A DNA stretch of 64,000 nt, taken from contig NZ_CP087114.1 in assembly GCF_022559585.1 (NCBI RefSeq), forward strand, positions 289,095-353,094. Reading direction: 5' to 3'. The notes under the pieces were generated by a model that made no database searches, was not told the DNA's origin, and worked only from the letters and a program-made list of their open reading frames with translations. The translations under genes were made by a program, and so were the position numbers. This document shows, in pieces, positions 40,866 to 49,480 of the stretch (its first letter is position 1; every line of letters begins with the position of its first letter). This DNA comes from Bartonella machadoae. Lineage in GTDB: Bacteria; Pseudomonadota; Alphaproteobacteria; Rhizobiales; Rhizobiaceae.

Positions 40866-41762
40866 TGTTTTTCACTTTCATAATTTAATAATAAAATGTT
40901 GAAGTCAGAACCATGGGGGGCTTGCATCATCAAGACATTGAAGCCTTGGCATTGCGCACGGGCAGCAAGGGCGAAACCTGCTTTACGACCCGCCTCATCG
41001 CCATCCATAGCTATGGTGAGATGGGCTTGGCATTGGGGTAAATTCACATGCACCATGCCACTGGTTGAAAGGGATGCCCATAAAGTCACAGGCTCCGATA
41101 ACAGAGCAGACAGCAGAGAAAGACCTGTTTCAATTCCCTCACAAATGACCAGATGTTGAGAATTAGTTTGGCATAAATGCACAGCACCGCCCTTAACAGA
41201 GCCCAGCATCGCTTTTTTTGGTAACTGTTCTGTTTTGCATCCATTGTCTTGTAAAAAGGTTCTATGGATTGCAAAGGAGCCACCACCCTCAACAAGAGCA
41301 ACCAATGCGGGGATGGTTTTCCCAGAGGGATGAGGGCATTTGCTATGAAAGCGTAAACTAGGGGGGCAAGTTACAAGTGATACCACGCTTGCGTAAATAA
41401 AGCTCTGCTATGGTCCCTTTAATTGGTTGACTTTGCTTCCAAATCTTTTGTGCTCTCTCTGCTTTCTGTTTTGCCTTGTTATCTTCACAACAAAACTGTT
41501 TTGAGAGAGACAACCTATAATCATAAGTTTTATCAAAACATGTTTGTATATCGATAAGACCAATGCTCTTAAGAGCTTGTAAGATCTCTTTAAAAGAACA
41601 GCCGGCATAACAATAAAGCAAGAGCCGCCCATCATTTCCATTGGCAAGAGATAAGCTAGGCACTTGATCATCATGAGCAGGGCAGCGAGCAAGTCCATAA
41701 GCACCATACCAGACACCCCGCAAGGCATTTGTAATGCCCCGAGCATTTATAAAATGATACAT
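40862..41762 (-). pseudogene. Toprim primase-like protein, frameshifted at a C6 run
   Basis: A phage/satellite primase. The first part (41762-41358) has the zinc-binding N-terminal motif CPAHDDQVPSLSLAN and YCYAGCSF and ends prematurely after GITCNLPP. The second part (to 40862) holds the Toprim domain with VICEGIETGLSLLSAL and AMDGDEAGRKA. Removing one C from the run that appears as G6 at 41361-41366 joins the two as LPPSLRFHSKCPHPSGK. The restored protein would have about 299 residues. It is followed by the DUF3987 gene and preceded by AlpA, an order typical of P4-like satellites. Confidence 0.85.
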
Positions 41763-41831
41763 TTTCGCATCCTTAGACGTTGCGTCACAGGACGGTTTTT
41801 GCTATTTTCAATTTACGATAATTTGAGAAAG

Positions 41832-41863
41832 CCTTGTCCGTCCTTACGTGACAAGGTTTTTTT
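41832..41863 (+). terminator. Plus-strand terminator hairpin between alpA and the primase
   Basis: CCTTGTC (41832-41838) pairs with GACAAGG (41850-41856) and is followed by seven T on the plus strand, although both flanking genes are on the minus strand. A competing pairing with 41784-41795 is possible. Confidence 0.55.
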
Positions 41864-42068
41864 ATGCCACATCACTGAGATGTTGACGTTGCGTTTTGGC
41901 TTTTTCAATCACATTCAACAGATCCGATTTTAACCAACGTGATAAAGAACCAAATTTTAAGGGCTTTGGTAAAGCTCCATTGGTGACATGGCGACGGAAT
42001 GTTGAAACGCTTATATGCAATAATTTTGCACTTTCACGGTCTGTAAGAAGAACATCATGTTCAGTCAT
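41862..42068 (-). CDS. AlpA-family excisionase-like regulator
   Basis: A 68-residue MerR-like winged-helix protein: LLTDRESAKLLHISVSTFRRHVTNG then LPKPLKFGSLSRWLKSDLLNVI. AlpA-type proteins activate or direct excision of integrated elements and normally sit between integrase and primase, as here. It is the only gene of this satellite-like set with an undamaged frame. An acceptable AAGGATTT lies before the ATG at 42068. Confidence 0.85.
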   Translation of the reverse strand: MTEHDVLLTDRESAKLLHISVSTFRRHVTNGALPKPLKFGSLSRWLKSDLLNVIEKAKTQRQHLSDVA

Positions 42069-42286
42069 AACTAAATCCTTTCAATCTAAAAATAGTAACA
42101 AATCATAAGTATTTATTAACCATATTTTATTGAGATTTGAAAGTAAGTTTAATCATAAAAAACAGTACTTTATGATGTATTTTCTCATTTGATAATTTAT
42201 GAATCTTATTGAGCAAAAATGAGTAAACGAAGAGAGAAAGTTATCCACAGATAATGAAGTAAAAATGGGGTACAAGACCCCATATT

Positions 42287-43454
42287 TTAAGATTGCCCCG
42301 TGACATAAGCCGCCCATTTATCCATATAAACACGGCGCTGTTCTAAATAATCAGTACGACGGTAAGCACGCTCTACTTGTCCACCGACCACATGACCTAG
42401 AATGGTTTCTGCTACCTCAAAAGGGGCATCGGTTGTTTCTGCTAGCCAATCTCGTAAACTAGATCGAAATCCATGAGGGCAGGCATCAAGTCCAGTTCTT
42501 TGCATGTAATGTGACATGCACTTAACAGCAAGGGGACCGCGACCGGTTGCAGAGAAAAAGAAATCATTACGCGACAACAAGCGCGCTTGTTTCAAAATTT
42601 CCAATGCCTCTGTTGATAGAGGCACGCGAAATTCTTTTGTTGTATCACGCCTTCCTTTCATATTTTCAGCTGGGATAGTCCATATATCATCTTCAATCTG
42701 ATCTTTATGGATATGACGCAAAGGATAGGTACGAACGCCTGTCAGAATAAGCAGACGCAAAGCCAATTGTGTTAGGGTTGGTGTTTTGCAAAGTGTTTTA
42801 TAAAAAAACGGAACATCTCTCCAATCCATTGCTGGTCTATTTTGCATTTTATGGCGTTGTTTGCCTAAAAGAGCTTTTGCTTTTTCTGTTGCTTGTAGAT
42901 CAACGTCCAAACCCAATGCAGCAGCATGTTTAAAACAAAGATTAAGACGAATGAGAGCTTTTTCTGCTGTTCTAGCTTTAGTATGCCAGATGGGAGCAAG
43001 GGTATTGCGTATATCTGTTTGGGTAATTTCTGAAACCGGCATACAACCTAACTTAGGGAGAATATGAAGTTGTAAAGATGAAAACCAATCTCCATTTTTA
43101 CCATCATTTTTGAGTTCAGCTTTACGACTTTCAAAAGCATCCACGGCAATATCTTTGAGATAATGCAGATTACGCATTGCCTCACGTTTTTGTTTCTCAC
43201 GTTCTTTAATGGGGTCACGACCCTCACGTAAAACAGAACGCCATTGGGTTGCACATTCACGAGCTTGCTTTAAAGAAACATCTCTTAAGGCACCCAATCC
43301 CATTTCACGACGCCGCCCGTGGATGGTATAGCGTAAAAGCCATTGAGCACCCCCATCTTTACGCTTATGAAGTAACAAGCCGAGCACCATCATTATATTT
43401 GCCAGCCCCCAATGTTGCGACAGCCCTTGCATTAAGACGATTCATTAAAGGCAT
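42287..43454 (-). CDS. Tyrosine-recombinase integrase, frameshift near the N-terminus
   Basis: Site-specific recombinase of the P4-like class (N-terminal DUF4102 arm domain, core-binding domain, catalytic domain). Catalytic residues are visible: Arg in LTGVRTYPLRHI, HxxR in HGFRSSLRDW, a His/Gly segment ILGHVVGG and the nucleophile Tyr in RRTDYLEQRR. The main frame runs from 43432, but its first residues are nonsense. The family N-terminus MPLMNRLNARAVATLGAGKY is encoded in another frame from ATG 43454, behind AGGAAG. The frames join if one base near 43383 is removed (DGAGLLLHKRKDGG). The gene is probably inactive unless a downstream start works. Confidence 0.82.
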
Positions 43455-43617
43455 TTTTCTTCCTTTCTAAACGATTTTCTACCCACACACCAACCCCACT
43501 TATGACGTGCAAATAAGTGACTTTAATTGATTGAACATAATATGATTTGAGATGAGAAAATCTTACAATATTTGGGGGTCTCATTCAATATGCAAAACAG
43601 TAAATTATCATTATAAA

Positions 43618-44139
43618 TCAATGCGTTGTCTCTGCTTTGAAAATTCCCATTGGCTGTTTGGTTTCTACTGGTTGATAATTGGAGGAAACATAAGCGCCTT
43701 TTGCCCATAAGCCTGCTTCTGCTGTACGCCGGTGTACAAGACCTTGCAAACGTTTTCCACCCGCTTTGGTCCATTTCTGTAATTCAGAGGGCACGGTTTC
43801 ATATTCACCTTGATTGAGTTTTTTTAACAGTGTCGAATTGCAAAAGGCTGCTGTTCCTACATTATAACAAAAGGACACGAGTGCTGCGAATTGTTCGTCT
43901 GTTAAGGAAACTTGAACAGCGTGTTCAACAGCATTCTCAAATTGTTGCAAATCATGGCAAAGAAACTCTTCTGCTTGTTCTTCAGTGATTATCATGCCCT
44001 TATGAACAAAGGGTTTTCCAGCAGAATTTGTATGTCCATAACCAATGGTCCATATACCAATGGCATCTTTATAGGCGTTGAGACGCAAGCCTTCCCATTG
44101 TTTAATAAGTGCTAATCCTTCTGATGATATTTTTCTCAT
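43618..44139 (-). CDS. Phage lysozyme (endolysin, GH24)
   Basis: T4-type muramidase that degrades host peptidoglycan. The catalytic triad spacing is E16-D25-T31 (WEG, YKDAIGIWTIGYGHT). Conserved SLTDEQFAALVSFCYNVGTAAF and RRTAEAGLW follow. The ATG at 44139 has GGAG 10 bases upstream; the open frame to 44169 is not needed. It has 173 residues. No signal-anchor is seen, so a holin would be needed, and none was recognised nearby. The position between integrase and the tail genes is unusual but on the same strand. Confidence 0.92.
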   Translation of the reverse strand: MRKISSEGLALIKQWEGLRLNAYKDAIGIWTIGYGHTNSAGKPFVHKGMIITEEQAEEFLCHDLQQFENAVEHAVQVSLTDEQFAALVSFCYNVGTAAFCNSTLLKKLNQGEYETVPSELQKWTKAGGKRLQGLVHRRTAEAGLWAKGAYVSSNYQPVETKQPMGIFKAETTH

Positions 44140-44150
44140 AGGTTTCTCCA

Positions 44151-44178
44151 TAAAAAAAGCTCCGCACAAGGCAGAGCT
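44151..44178 (-). terminator. Terminator directly upstream of the lysozyme
   Basis: Read on the minus strand, AGCTCTGC and GCGGAGCT form an 8-bp stem (one G-U) with loop CTTGT, followed by TTTTTTT. It ends only 12 bases before the lysozyme ATG, so it may act as an attenuator as well as ending tail-operon transcription. Confidence 0.7.
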
Positions 44179-44285
44179 GGATTTAAAAGTGAATCTCTTG
44201 TCTCTTCGAAAAGATGGCTTATTAAAACTTATGTAGTTTTTTCACTGAAACATAAGAATATTTTTCTCAACTTTTCATTTTCCTC

Positions 44286-44314
44286 TTGACAAATATTCGT
44301 TTATAAACGAATAT
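44286..44314 (+). promoter_or_regulatory. Promoter with palindromic operator for the first higBA
   Basis: TTGACA (44286-44291) abuts a perfect 22-base palindrome at 44293-44314 (half-site ATATTCGTTTA), ending 5 bases before the toxin ATG. A palindrome over the promoter is the usual site of antitoxin autorepression. Confidence 0.7.
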
Positions 44315-44319
44315 ATATC

Positions 44320-44642
44320 ATGTTTGAAATACGTCACTACCTTACCTCTGATGGCAAAAACTTGATAACTGATTGGCTGCGAAAGCTCCGTGATGTACAG
44401 GCTAAAACTGCTATTATTCGCCGCCTTAATCGCTTAGAGCAAGGAAACTTTGGTGATTTTAGCCGCTTCGTGATGGTGTTCATGAACTGCGTATTAATAT
44501 TGGTCCTGGCTACCGAGTTTATTATGCACAGTCTGGAAAGACCGTATTGTTGCTATTATGCGGCGGTAGCAAAAAAACACAAGATACTGATATCACTCGC
44601 GCATGTGCTTGTTGGCGTGATTGGCAAAACCGTGAAGATTAA
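44320..44642 (+). pseudogene. RelE/HigB-type toxin, frameshifted
   Basis: A phage-derived Gp49/HigB-like mRNA interferase. Residues 1-48 are normal (MFEIRHYLTSDGKNLITDWL to NFGDF). Near 44459-44465 a base is missing and the conserved text continues in another frame: LRDGVHELRINIGPGYRVYY, KTVLLLLCGGSKKTQDTDI, ending at 44642, 12 bases before the antitoxin. The uninterrupted frame instead runs on to 44658 as an unrelated tail. Toxicity is probably lost while the antitoxin remains intact. Confidence 0.85.
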
Positions 44643-44654
44643 AGGAGTGCAAAA

Positions 44655-44966
44655 ATGAAAGACTGTAACCATGATGATGCAATGGCGGAAATTTTCTATG
44701 ATGACCCTAAGATAGCAGCAGCTACCCTTGATGCAATCCTAGCAGATGGTGATCAAGGTGAATTGCTTGTAACACTTCGCCAAATGGCTAAAGCTTATGG
44801 TGGTGTTCAAGCTGTAGCTAAAGCAGCCAACTTGAATCCCACACAGCTTTACCGTACACTTTCAGAAAAAGGCAATCCAGAGTTTCGCAGCCTGAATGCT
44901 TTACTGCGTACCATGGGATTTCGCTTAGCTGTACAGCCTCTTGAACGACCAGTTCCACACGTTTAA
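44655..44966 (+). CDS. Addiction-module antidote protein (HigA-like)
   Basis: A 103-residue helix-turn-helix antitoxin paired with the broken toxin above. HTH text VQAVAKAANLNPTQLYRTLS lies at residues 55-75, then LNALLRTMGFRLAVQPL. The AAAGGAG site overlaps the restored toxin stop region. It should bind the palindrome at 44293-44314 as autorepressor. Orphaned antitoxins can still neutralise related toxins elsewhere in the genome. Confidence 0.88.
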   Translation: MKDCNHDDAMAEIFYDDPKIAAATLDAILADGDQGELLVTLRQMAKAYGGVQAVAKAANLNPTQLYRTLSEKGNPEFRSLNALLRTMGFRLAVQPLERPVPHV

Positions 44967-45034
44967 TCTGTTGTATTGAGTGTATTAATTGTCTTCTTAA
45001 ACAACAGTGTTTTATAGCAAAACATGGTAGCTTA

Positions 45035-46345
45035 TTATGTATCCTCCTCATCCATATGGATGACGCCTTCACCTTCATCATATGCATTTTGTGGAGCATT
45101 TGAATCAAGAGTGTCATCCTTATCTGGTGTTGTGTTTGCAACATTTCCAGCGGCGTCTTCTTGTCCTTCATCAAAAAGTTCGCACTCTATTTTTGTGGTG
45201 TAACCACCCGTTTTATCAAGCTTGTGCTTGACGCTTTTGATGCGCCATTCTGCTGGTATATAAGGACGGAAAGGGGGCTCTTGAACAAGCTTTGCTTCTG
45301 CTTGCACAAAGGGATCACCACCAATATCACAGGAGAAAGAAGATTTACCCCGTGATGATTTGTTACGATAAGCAGCAATAGCCGCAACAGCTTCTGATTG
45401 ATTATGATAGGTATATTTGAGTTCATGAAACGGTGAATGACCGGATTTGACTTCTTTCTTTTCACCACTGCGCAGATCATAATAGGTTGCGATAACGCCG
45501 CCTTTTTTCTCTTGTTCTTGCTTCTCCGCTTCTTTTTCTGTTTTTTCTCCTCTCTCTGATTCAGATGGTTCTGGTAGATCATTTTCATCCATATGGATGG
45601 TGTTTTCATCCTCCTCTATCTCTTCTGGTGCACGTGCATCTGCTGCGGCTTTTTGGTCCTCACCACCATCGGTTTCTAGACCATTGGCTGCACCTGCTTC
45701 ATCCCGTGCACTGTATTTAAAATCCCAACATGTGCACTGTTCCTCATGAAGAACCACTATGGGAAGTGTCTCACCGGTGATAGCTTTGCCTTCTCCCCGT
45801 TTGGCAAGGACTAGCTTACCATCAACAGGCTTTGCTACCGCATCATATTCCTCTGCAAGGCGAGCGGCAAAAGCCATATCACTTTCAGATGTTTGATCAA
45901 TATGACGCACAACAATTTTTGCAAGAGAAGGGTCAACCTTTGCGGTATAACCATTACGCTGTGCGATTTCTTGAACAATATGGCCAAGTGTTTGCTGGTG
46001 ATAAGATTGGCTTTTGGGTGTTCTATAAGACGTGTTCATCGCCGCAGCACGCCCTGTAACGGTTAAGCTTTGTGGTGGACTGCTTACAGAGATCTCGTCT
46101 ATCAGATAGGCTCCCATATCGCGTATTTTGTCGCCCTCATAGCCAAGTGTTACGGAAAGAACTGTTCCGATAAGGGGTATATCAAGAAAGCCATTATCAC
46201 TGTTGCGTGCACGGTCATCAAGCTCTATGGTGATACGGTCGCTTTTGTCTTCTGCCTCATCGGTTATTTCAATTGATAAAACATAATCCATGAGCGTTTT
46301 GGTAATGTCTTGTCCATTTGCCATAACCATGCAAAAAGGTTTCAT
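45035..46345 (-). CDS. Phage late control D / tail hub protein (P2 gpD-like)
   Basis: Baseplate hub protein of contractile tails (gp27-like). The start is set at 46345, where ATGA overlaps the gpX stop. Conserved text includes ANGQDITKTLMDYVLSIEITDEAEDKSD, PLIGTVLSVTLGYEG, GHIVQEIAQRNGYTAKVDP and IDQTSESDMAFAARLAEEYDAVA. Compared with P2 it has an acidic insertion of about 75 residues (about 228-300, EEIEEDENTIHMDENDLPEP) and an acidic C-terminus with the related GVIHMDEEDT. It has 436 residues. It is the last gene of the tail operon. Confidence 0.9.
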   Translation of the reverse strand: MKPFCMVMANGQDITKTLMDYVLSIEITDEAEDKSDRITIELDDRARNSDNGFLDIPLIGTVLSVTLGYEGDKIRDMGAYLIDEISVSSPPQSLTVTGRAAAMNTSYRTPKSQSYHQQTLGHIVQEIAQRNGYTAKVDPSLAKIVVRHIDQTSESDMAFAARLAEEYDAVAKPVDGKLVLAKRGEGKAITGETLPIVVLHEEQCTCWDFKYSARDEAGAANGLETDGGEDQKAAADARAPEEIEEDENTIHMDENDLPEPSESERGEKTEKEAEKQEQEKKGGVIATYYDLRSGEKKEVKSGHSPFHELKYTYHNQSEAVAAIAAYRNKSSRGKSSFSCDIGGDPFVQAEAKLVQEPPFRPYIPAEWRIKSVKHKLDKTGGYTTKIECELFDEGQEDAAGNVANTTPDKDDTLDSNAPQNAYDEGEGVIHMDEEDT

Positions 46346-46566
46346 GATTTGCTGCCCCAAATTCTAATCACGGGTGTGGCTTTGGGATAGGGGAGGGATG
46401 GCAAAATGATTGTTATGCCTGCTGTCAAAATAGGTCCATAGTCTGCAAGCCCTAAATTTGCCGCATAGACACGTTCGACAGCAAGCGATTGTTGACCTTT
46501 GGCATAATATTTCCAGCAAATGGCATCAACCATATCGCCTTGTTTTGTCCTATAAAGATCACTCAT
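46342..46566 (-). CDS. Phage tail protein X (LysM-like)
   Basis: A 74-residue tail protein X, a small LysM-like protein between tube and hub in P2 relatives. Landmarks are MSDLYRTKQGDMVDAICWKYY, VERVYAANLGLADYGPIL and GITIILPSL. It overlaps both neighbours by ATGA (gpU stop at its start, gpD start at its end), showing strict co-translation. Confidence 0.92.
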   Translation of the reverse strand: MSDLYRTKQGDMVDAICWKYYAKGQQSLAVERVYAANLGLADYGPILTAGITIILPSLPYPKATPVIRIWGSKS

Positions 46567-46943
46567 AGGTCTTCACCATATTCTCTCAGTTTTACTGTAA
46601 ATTCTTGTTTTTTGGGGGCACCATTATAATGAAAAACACTTTGCTTTTCCTCCACGGAAAGGATGACAAATTTGCCTAAAATTTTGCCTTGCCCTGTTAC
46701 AAGAATGTGAGGTCCCTGATGGGCGATTTGCCGCAAATATTCGAGTTGTCCATGCCCACCTTTGAAATCTGGATAAATCACACCCGTTAAGGAAAATTCT
46801 GCATTTGCAACAGCAGGCAATTGAAGAGCAGCTTTTCGTCCCAATCGTCCTTGCTCGACCCATGGTATACCATAAGACAGATCAAGAGTTTGATAGGCTG
46901 CCGTTTCAATCGAAAAAATAAAACCACCCAAAGCAAGCATCAT
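46563..46943 (-). CDS. Phage tail protein U (P2 gpU-like)
   Basis: A 126-residue tail completion protein of the P2 gpU family. Landmarks are MLALGGFIFSIETAAYQTLD, WVEQGRLGRKAALQLP, ILVTGQGKILGKFVILSVEE and KKQEFTVKLREYG. It starts five bases after the tape measure stop and overlaps gpX by ATGA. Confidence 0.9.
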   Translation of the reverse strand: MMLALGGFIFSIETAAYQTLDLSYGIPWVEQGRLGRKAALQLPAVANAEFSLTGVIYPDFKGGHGQLEYLRQIAHQGPHILVTGQGKILGKFVILSVEEKQSVFHYNGAPKKQEFTVKLREYGEDL

Positions 46944-46948
46944 GGTCT

Positions 46949-49084
46949 TTAATCCGAAAGGCTAGAGGCTATCGCCAAACGTTGCTGTTTTGCATAGCGT
47001 TCAAGGGCTTGATTGACAGCATCTCTGATTTCATCTTTGAGACCATTTGGCACTGAAATATTTAGATTTGTAATGGTTATACGGGCATCTACTTCAACAG
47101 GTTTATGAATTGCAATTGGTTTGGGAGCTTTGAAGGCATCTGCTTTTGCATTGGGAGTTTCCATATGCTTTGTTGCAATTGCCCCTGTATTAAAACCACT
47201 GTTGCTTTTTCCAGATGGGCTTTTGGGTACGACCGCTGTATCCATCATTCTTTTCGCACGTGCATTGGTTTCATCGGCAAAGGTTTTAATCGTTTCTGTT
47301 GAAGTTTTGTTGATTGAAACATTGAAACCAAGTTTTTCTTTCATCCAGTTAGGCATCCAACTGGTTAATTTGCTTATCATGCCGCTAAACCAATTGCATA
47401 GAGCGGTCCATTGGCTTTTGATGCCGTCCCACAAGCTGCCAATGAGATTAGCCCCTGCATCCATTAAATTGACGCCAAACAACCAATCAATCAATGCGTT
47501 GATTTTTTTTGCTATCCAGTAGAGTGGTGAAAACTTTTTAAAGAGAGTAAAGAGTTTACTGAAAGTGTTACTGAACAAACTGGCAAAAGAATCCCATAAC
47601 TTGCTTATGAAATTTACGACTGTATTCCAGTTTTTGTAGAGCAGATATCCAGCTGTGACAAGCGCCGCAATGCCTCCGATTATCCAACCGATAGGAGTGG
47701 TCATGATTGCGACACCAAGTGATATAAAAGCAGAACCAACGGCAGTTATTGCTGGAATAAGTGAAGTGACAAGAGTTACAGCAAGACCGGCAACGGTTGA
47801 AGCCGCTGGTGCCATTGCCGCAATGAATGCTCCGGTAAGAACTGCACCAACTGCGGCTAAAGATGCTGCGACCCAACCATTGAGTTTGTCCCAATATTTA
47901 TAGAGTGCAACAAGTGCCGCAATACCACCAATGAGCCAACCAATAGGTGTTGTCATGATTGTATAGCCAAGCGTGACAAAAGCTGCACTCACTGCGGCTA
48001 ATGCAGCAATGAGTGGACCAAAAATAAAGGAACCAAGCGCTATAAGACCTACTTTTAACAGGGTTATTTCACCAACAAGCGGTTTCATCCAGAAAAACCA
48101 GCCTTTAATTCTCTCGGTAAGATCACTGATGCCTTTTCTTAAATCAGAGGTAGGATCAAGCAAATCATGAAAGACTTTTTTTAAGGTTTTTGCCCATCCA
48201 GCAACGGTTGTTTTTATGAGATCACGGTTTTCGTCAATTAATTTTTCAAAAGCGTCAATCATATCGTTGAGAATAGGCATAAAGCGTGCGCCAATAAAGC
48301 TCGCTATACCGCCTATTTTTTTCTTAAAAGCACCAAGCTTATCACTTAAATCTGCGGCATATCGTGCGACATCGGCACCAATTAACCATTTTCCTTTCCG
48401 TGCTTTTGCAAACAGCTCTTTGATGGGAGCCATCCCTTGCGCAAGCATGGCTGCCATTTCCTTGCCATCGCCACCAAACAGCAAAGCAGCAATATGCTGT
48501 CTTTGCGCTTGATTGTTCATCTTACTCATCTTGTCGGTAATTTCTTCTAACAAGGTAGAGTTTGATTTGAGTTTTCCAGAGGCATCTTTGACAGAAATGC
48601 CAAGCGCCTCAAAACCCATAATGCCTCTTTTTTGTCCGGCATATGCTTGTGCCGAACGCCTATTTAAAGTTGCTAAGGATTGTTGAAAAAGTTCAGAAGA
48701 GTATCCTGAATTGTCTGCCGCATCACCCCATAACTGAAGCGCTGTGACACTCATCCCCAAATGCCGTGATGCGTGATGAAGACTATCCCCAAGATGCATA
48801 GTTTTCATGGTGACGGCGGTGACACTTGCGATAAGACCTCCACCGGCAAGTCCTAAAGCATCGGTAAAGAGCGAAGCACGGCTTGCCGCTGTGCCAAGGG
48901 CACTTTGAACGCCTTGCAAACGTGATGTCATATTTTTTACCGCAGCAGAAAAGCGAGGGATACTCAATCTATGGGAGAGTGTCTTTGACAATGTATCAAA
49001 TCTTTTTTGAAGATGTTTAAGAGGCGCGGTAAGTTTGTCTTCAAGAGACAATTTTACCTTTGCATCAGCAACTTTTTCACTCAT
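46949..49084 (-). CDS. Phage tail tape measure protein (P2 gpT-like)
   Basis: Determines tail length and probably takes part in DNA ejection. It has 711 residues with an N-terminal coiled-coil region (about 1-100), LGMSVTALQLWGDAADNSGY and the family segment ALLFGGDGKEMAAML near 200. The central hydrophobic region (about 345-490) contains two similar stretches, IMTTPIGWLIGGIAALV (376-392) and IMTTPIGWIIGGIAALV (460-476), an internal duplication. The C-terminus is Lys/Ala-rich. The ATG at 49084 overlaps the stop of the E' frame by ATGA, as expected for the E/E'-T cassette. Confidence 0.92.
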   Translation of the reverse strand: MSEKVADAKVKLSLEDKLTAPLKHLQKRFDTLSKTLSHRLSIPRFSAAVKNMTSRLQGVQSALGTAASRASLFTDALGLAGGGLIASVTAVTMKTMHLGDSLHHASRHLGMSVTALQLWGDAADNSGYSSELFQQSLATLNRRSAQAYAGQKRGIMGFEALGISVKDASGKLKSNSTLLEEITDKMSKMNNQAQRQHIAALLFGGDGKEMAAMLAQGMAPIKELFAKARKGKWLIGADVARYAADLSDKLGAFKKKIGGIASFIGARFMPILNDMIDAFEKLIDENRDLIKTTVAGWAKTLKKVFHDLLDPTSDLRKGISDLTERIKGWFFWMKPLVGEITLLKVGLIALGSFIFGPLIAALAAVSAAFVTLGYTIMTTPIGWLIGGIAALVALYKYWDKLNGWVAASLAAVGAVLTGAFIAAMAPAASTVAGLAVTLVTSLIPAITAVGSAFISLGVAIMTTPIGWIIGGIAALVTAGYLLYKNWNTVVNFISKLWDSFASLFSNTFSKLFTLFKKFSPLYWIAKKINALIDWLFGVNLMDAGANLIGSLWDGIKSQWTALCNWFSGMISKLTSWMPNWMKEKLGFNVSINKTSTETIKTFADETNARAKRMMDTAVVPKSPSGKSNSGFNTGAIATKHMETPNAKADAFKAPKPIAIHKPVEVDARITITNLNISVPNGLKDEIRDAVNQALERYAKQQRLAIASSLSD

Positions 49085-49272
49085 TTTGATTTATACCTTT
49101 CTGCTGCTTGTTTTCGCCAGAAGATTAATTCTTGCGGTTCCATTTCCATCATGTCTGCAAGGGACCAATGAAAAACAATGGCAATATCCGCTATCAGTTT
49201 AGCGGCGGTTTCCCAGTCGAGGTATCCCGCCGCTTGATAAAAGACTCTAAAATTTCTCCAATGCTCGATAAG
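49081..49272 (-). CDS. Tail assembly chaperone extension gpE' (frameshift product)
   Basis: A frame too short for ordinary ORF lists, reading VFYQAAGYLDWETAAKLIAD, then IVFHWSLADMMEMEPQELIF and WRKQAAERYKSK. This matches the P2 GpE (E') family. It lies in the -1 frame relative to gpE, overlaps its end and closes by ATGA on the tape measure start. No ATG or GTG opens it, so it is made as an E-E' fusion by -1 ribosomal frameshifting, as in P2. The shift must occur between 49272 and 49194; the T-run in TCT-TTT-ATC (49236-49244) is one candidate. Confidence 0.75.
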   Translation of the reverse strand, partial: LIEHWRNFRVFYQAAGYLDWETAAKLIADIAIVFHWSLADMMEMEPQELIFWRKQAAERYKSK

Positions 49273-49478
49273 TCACTAATATCGAGTTCTCCAACAGCTT
49301 CATGGGGCCATCCAGAAAGGCGTGCAACCATAGCAATTGTTTGTTCAACACCTTCCTTTTTGTCAATTGCTTGCACATCTTTCGTTTTGGGGCGCTGTAA
49401 GGTGATTGTAGTATGCTCTTTTCCTTCAAAGGTCACAGGGATAAGCAATTGATGCGTTATGCTTGATTGTACGGTCAT
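49194..49478 (-). CDS. Phage tail assembly chaperone gpE
   Basis: A 94-residue TAC protein. Landmarks are LLIPVTFEGKEHTTITLQRP and TIAMVARLSGWPHEAVGELD, then ISDLSSIGEILESFI, typical of P2/Mu tail assembly chaperones that coat the tape measure during assembly. AGGAA precedes the ATG. It directly follows the tail tube gene and provides the zero-frame part of the E-E' fusion. Confidence 0.88.
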   Translation of the reverse strand: MTVQSSITHQLLIPVTFEGKEHTTITLQRPKTKDVQAIDKKEGVEQTIAMVARLSGWPHEAVGELDISDLSSIGEILESFIKRRDTSTGKPPLN

Positions 49479-49480
49479 TT

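Noticed and set aside
47105..48512. Several plus-strand ORFs opposite the tape measure gene
   Set aside because: They are antisense shadows of a strongly family-like protein with coupled neighbours.
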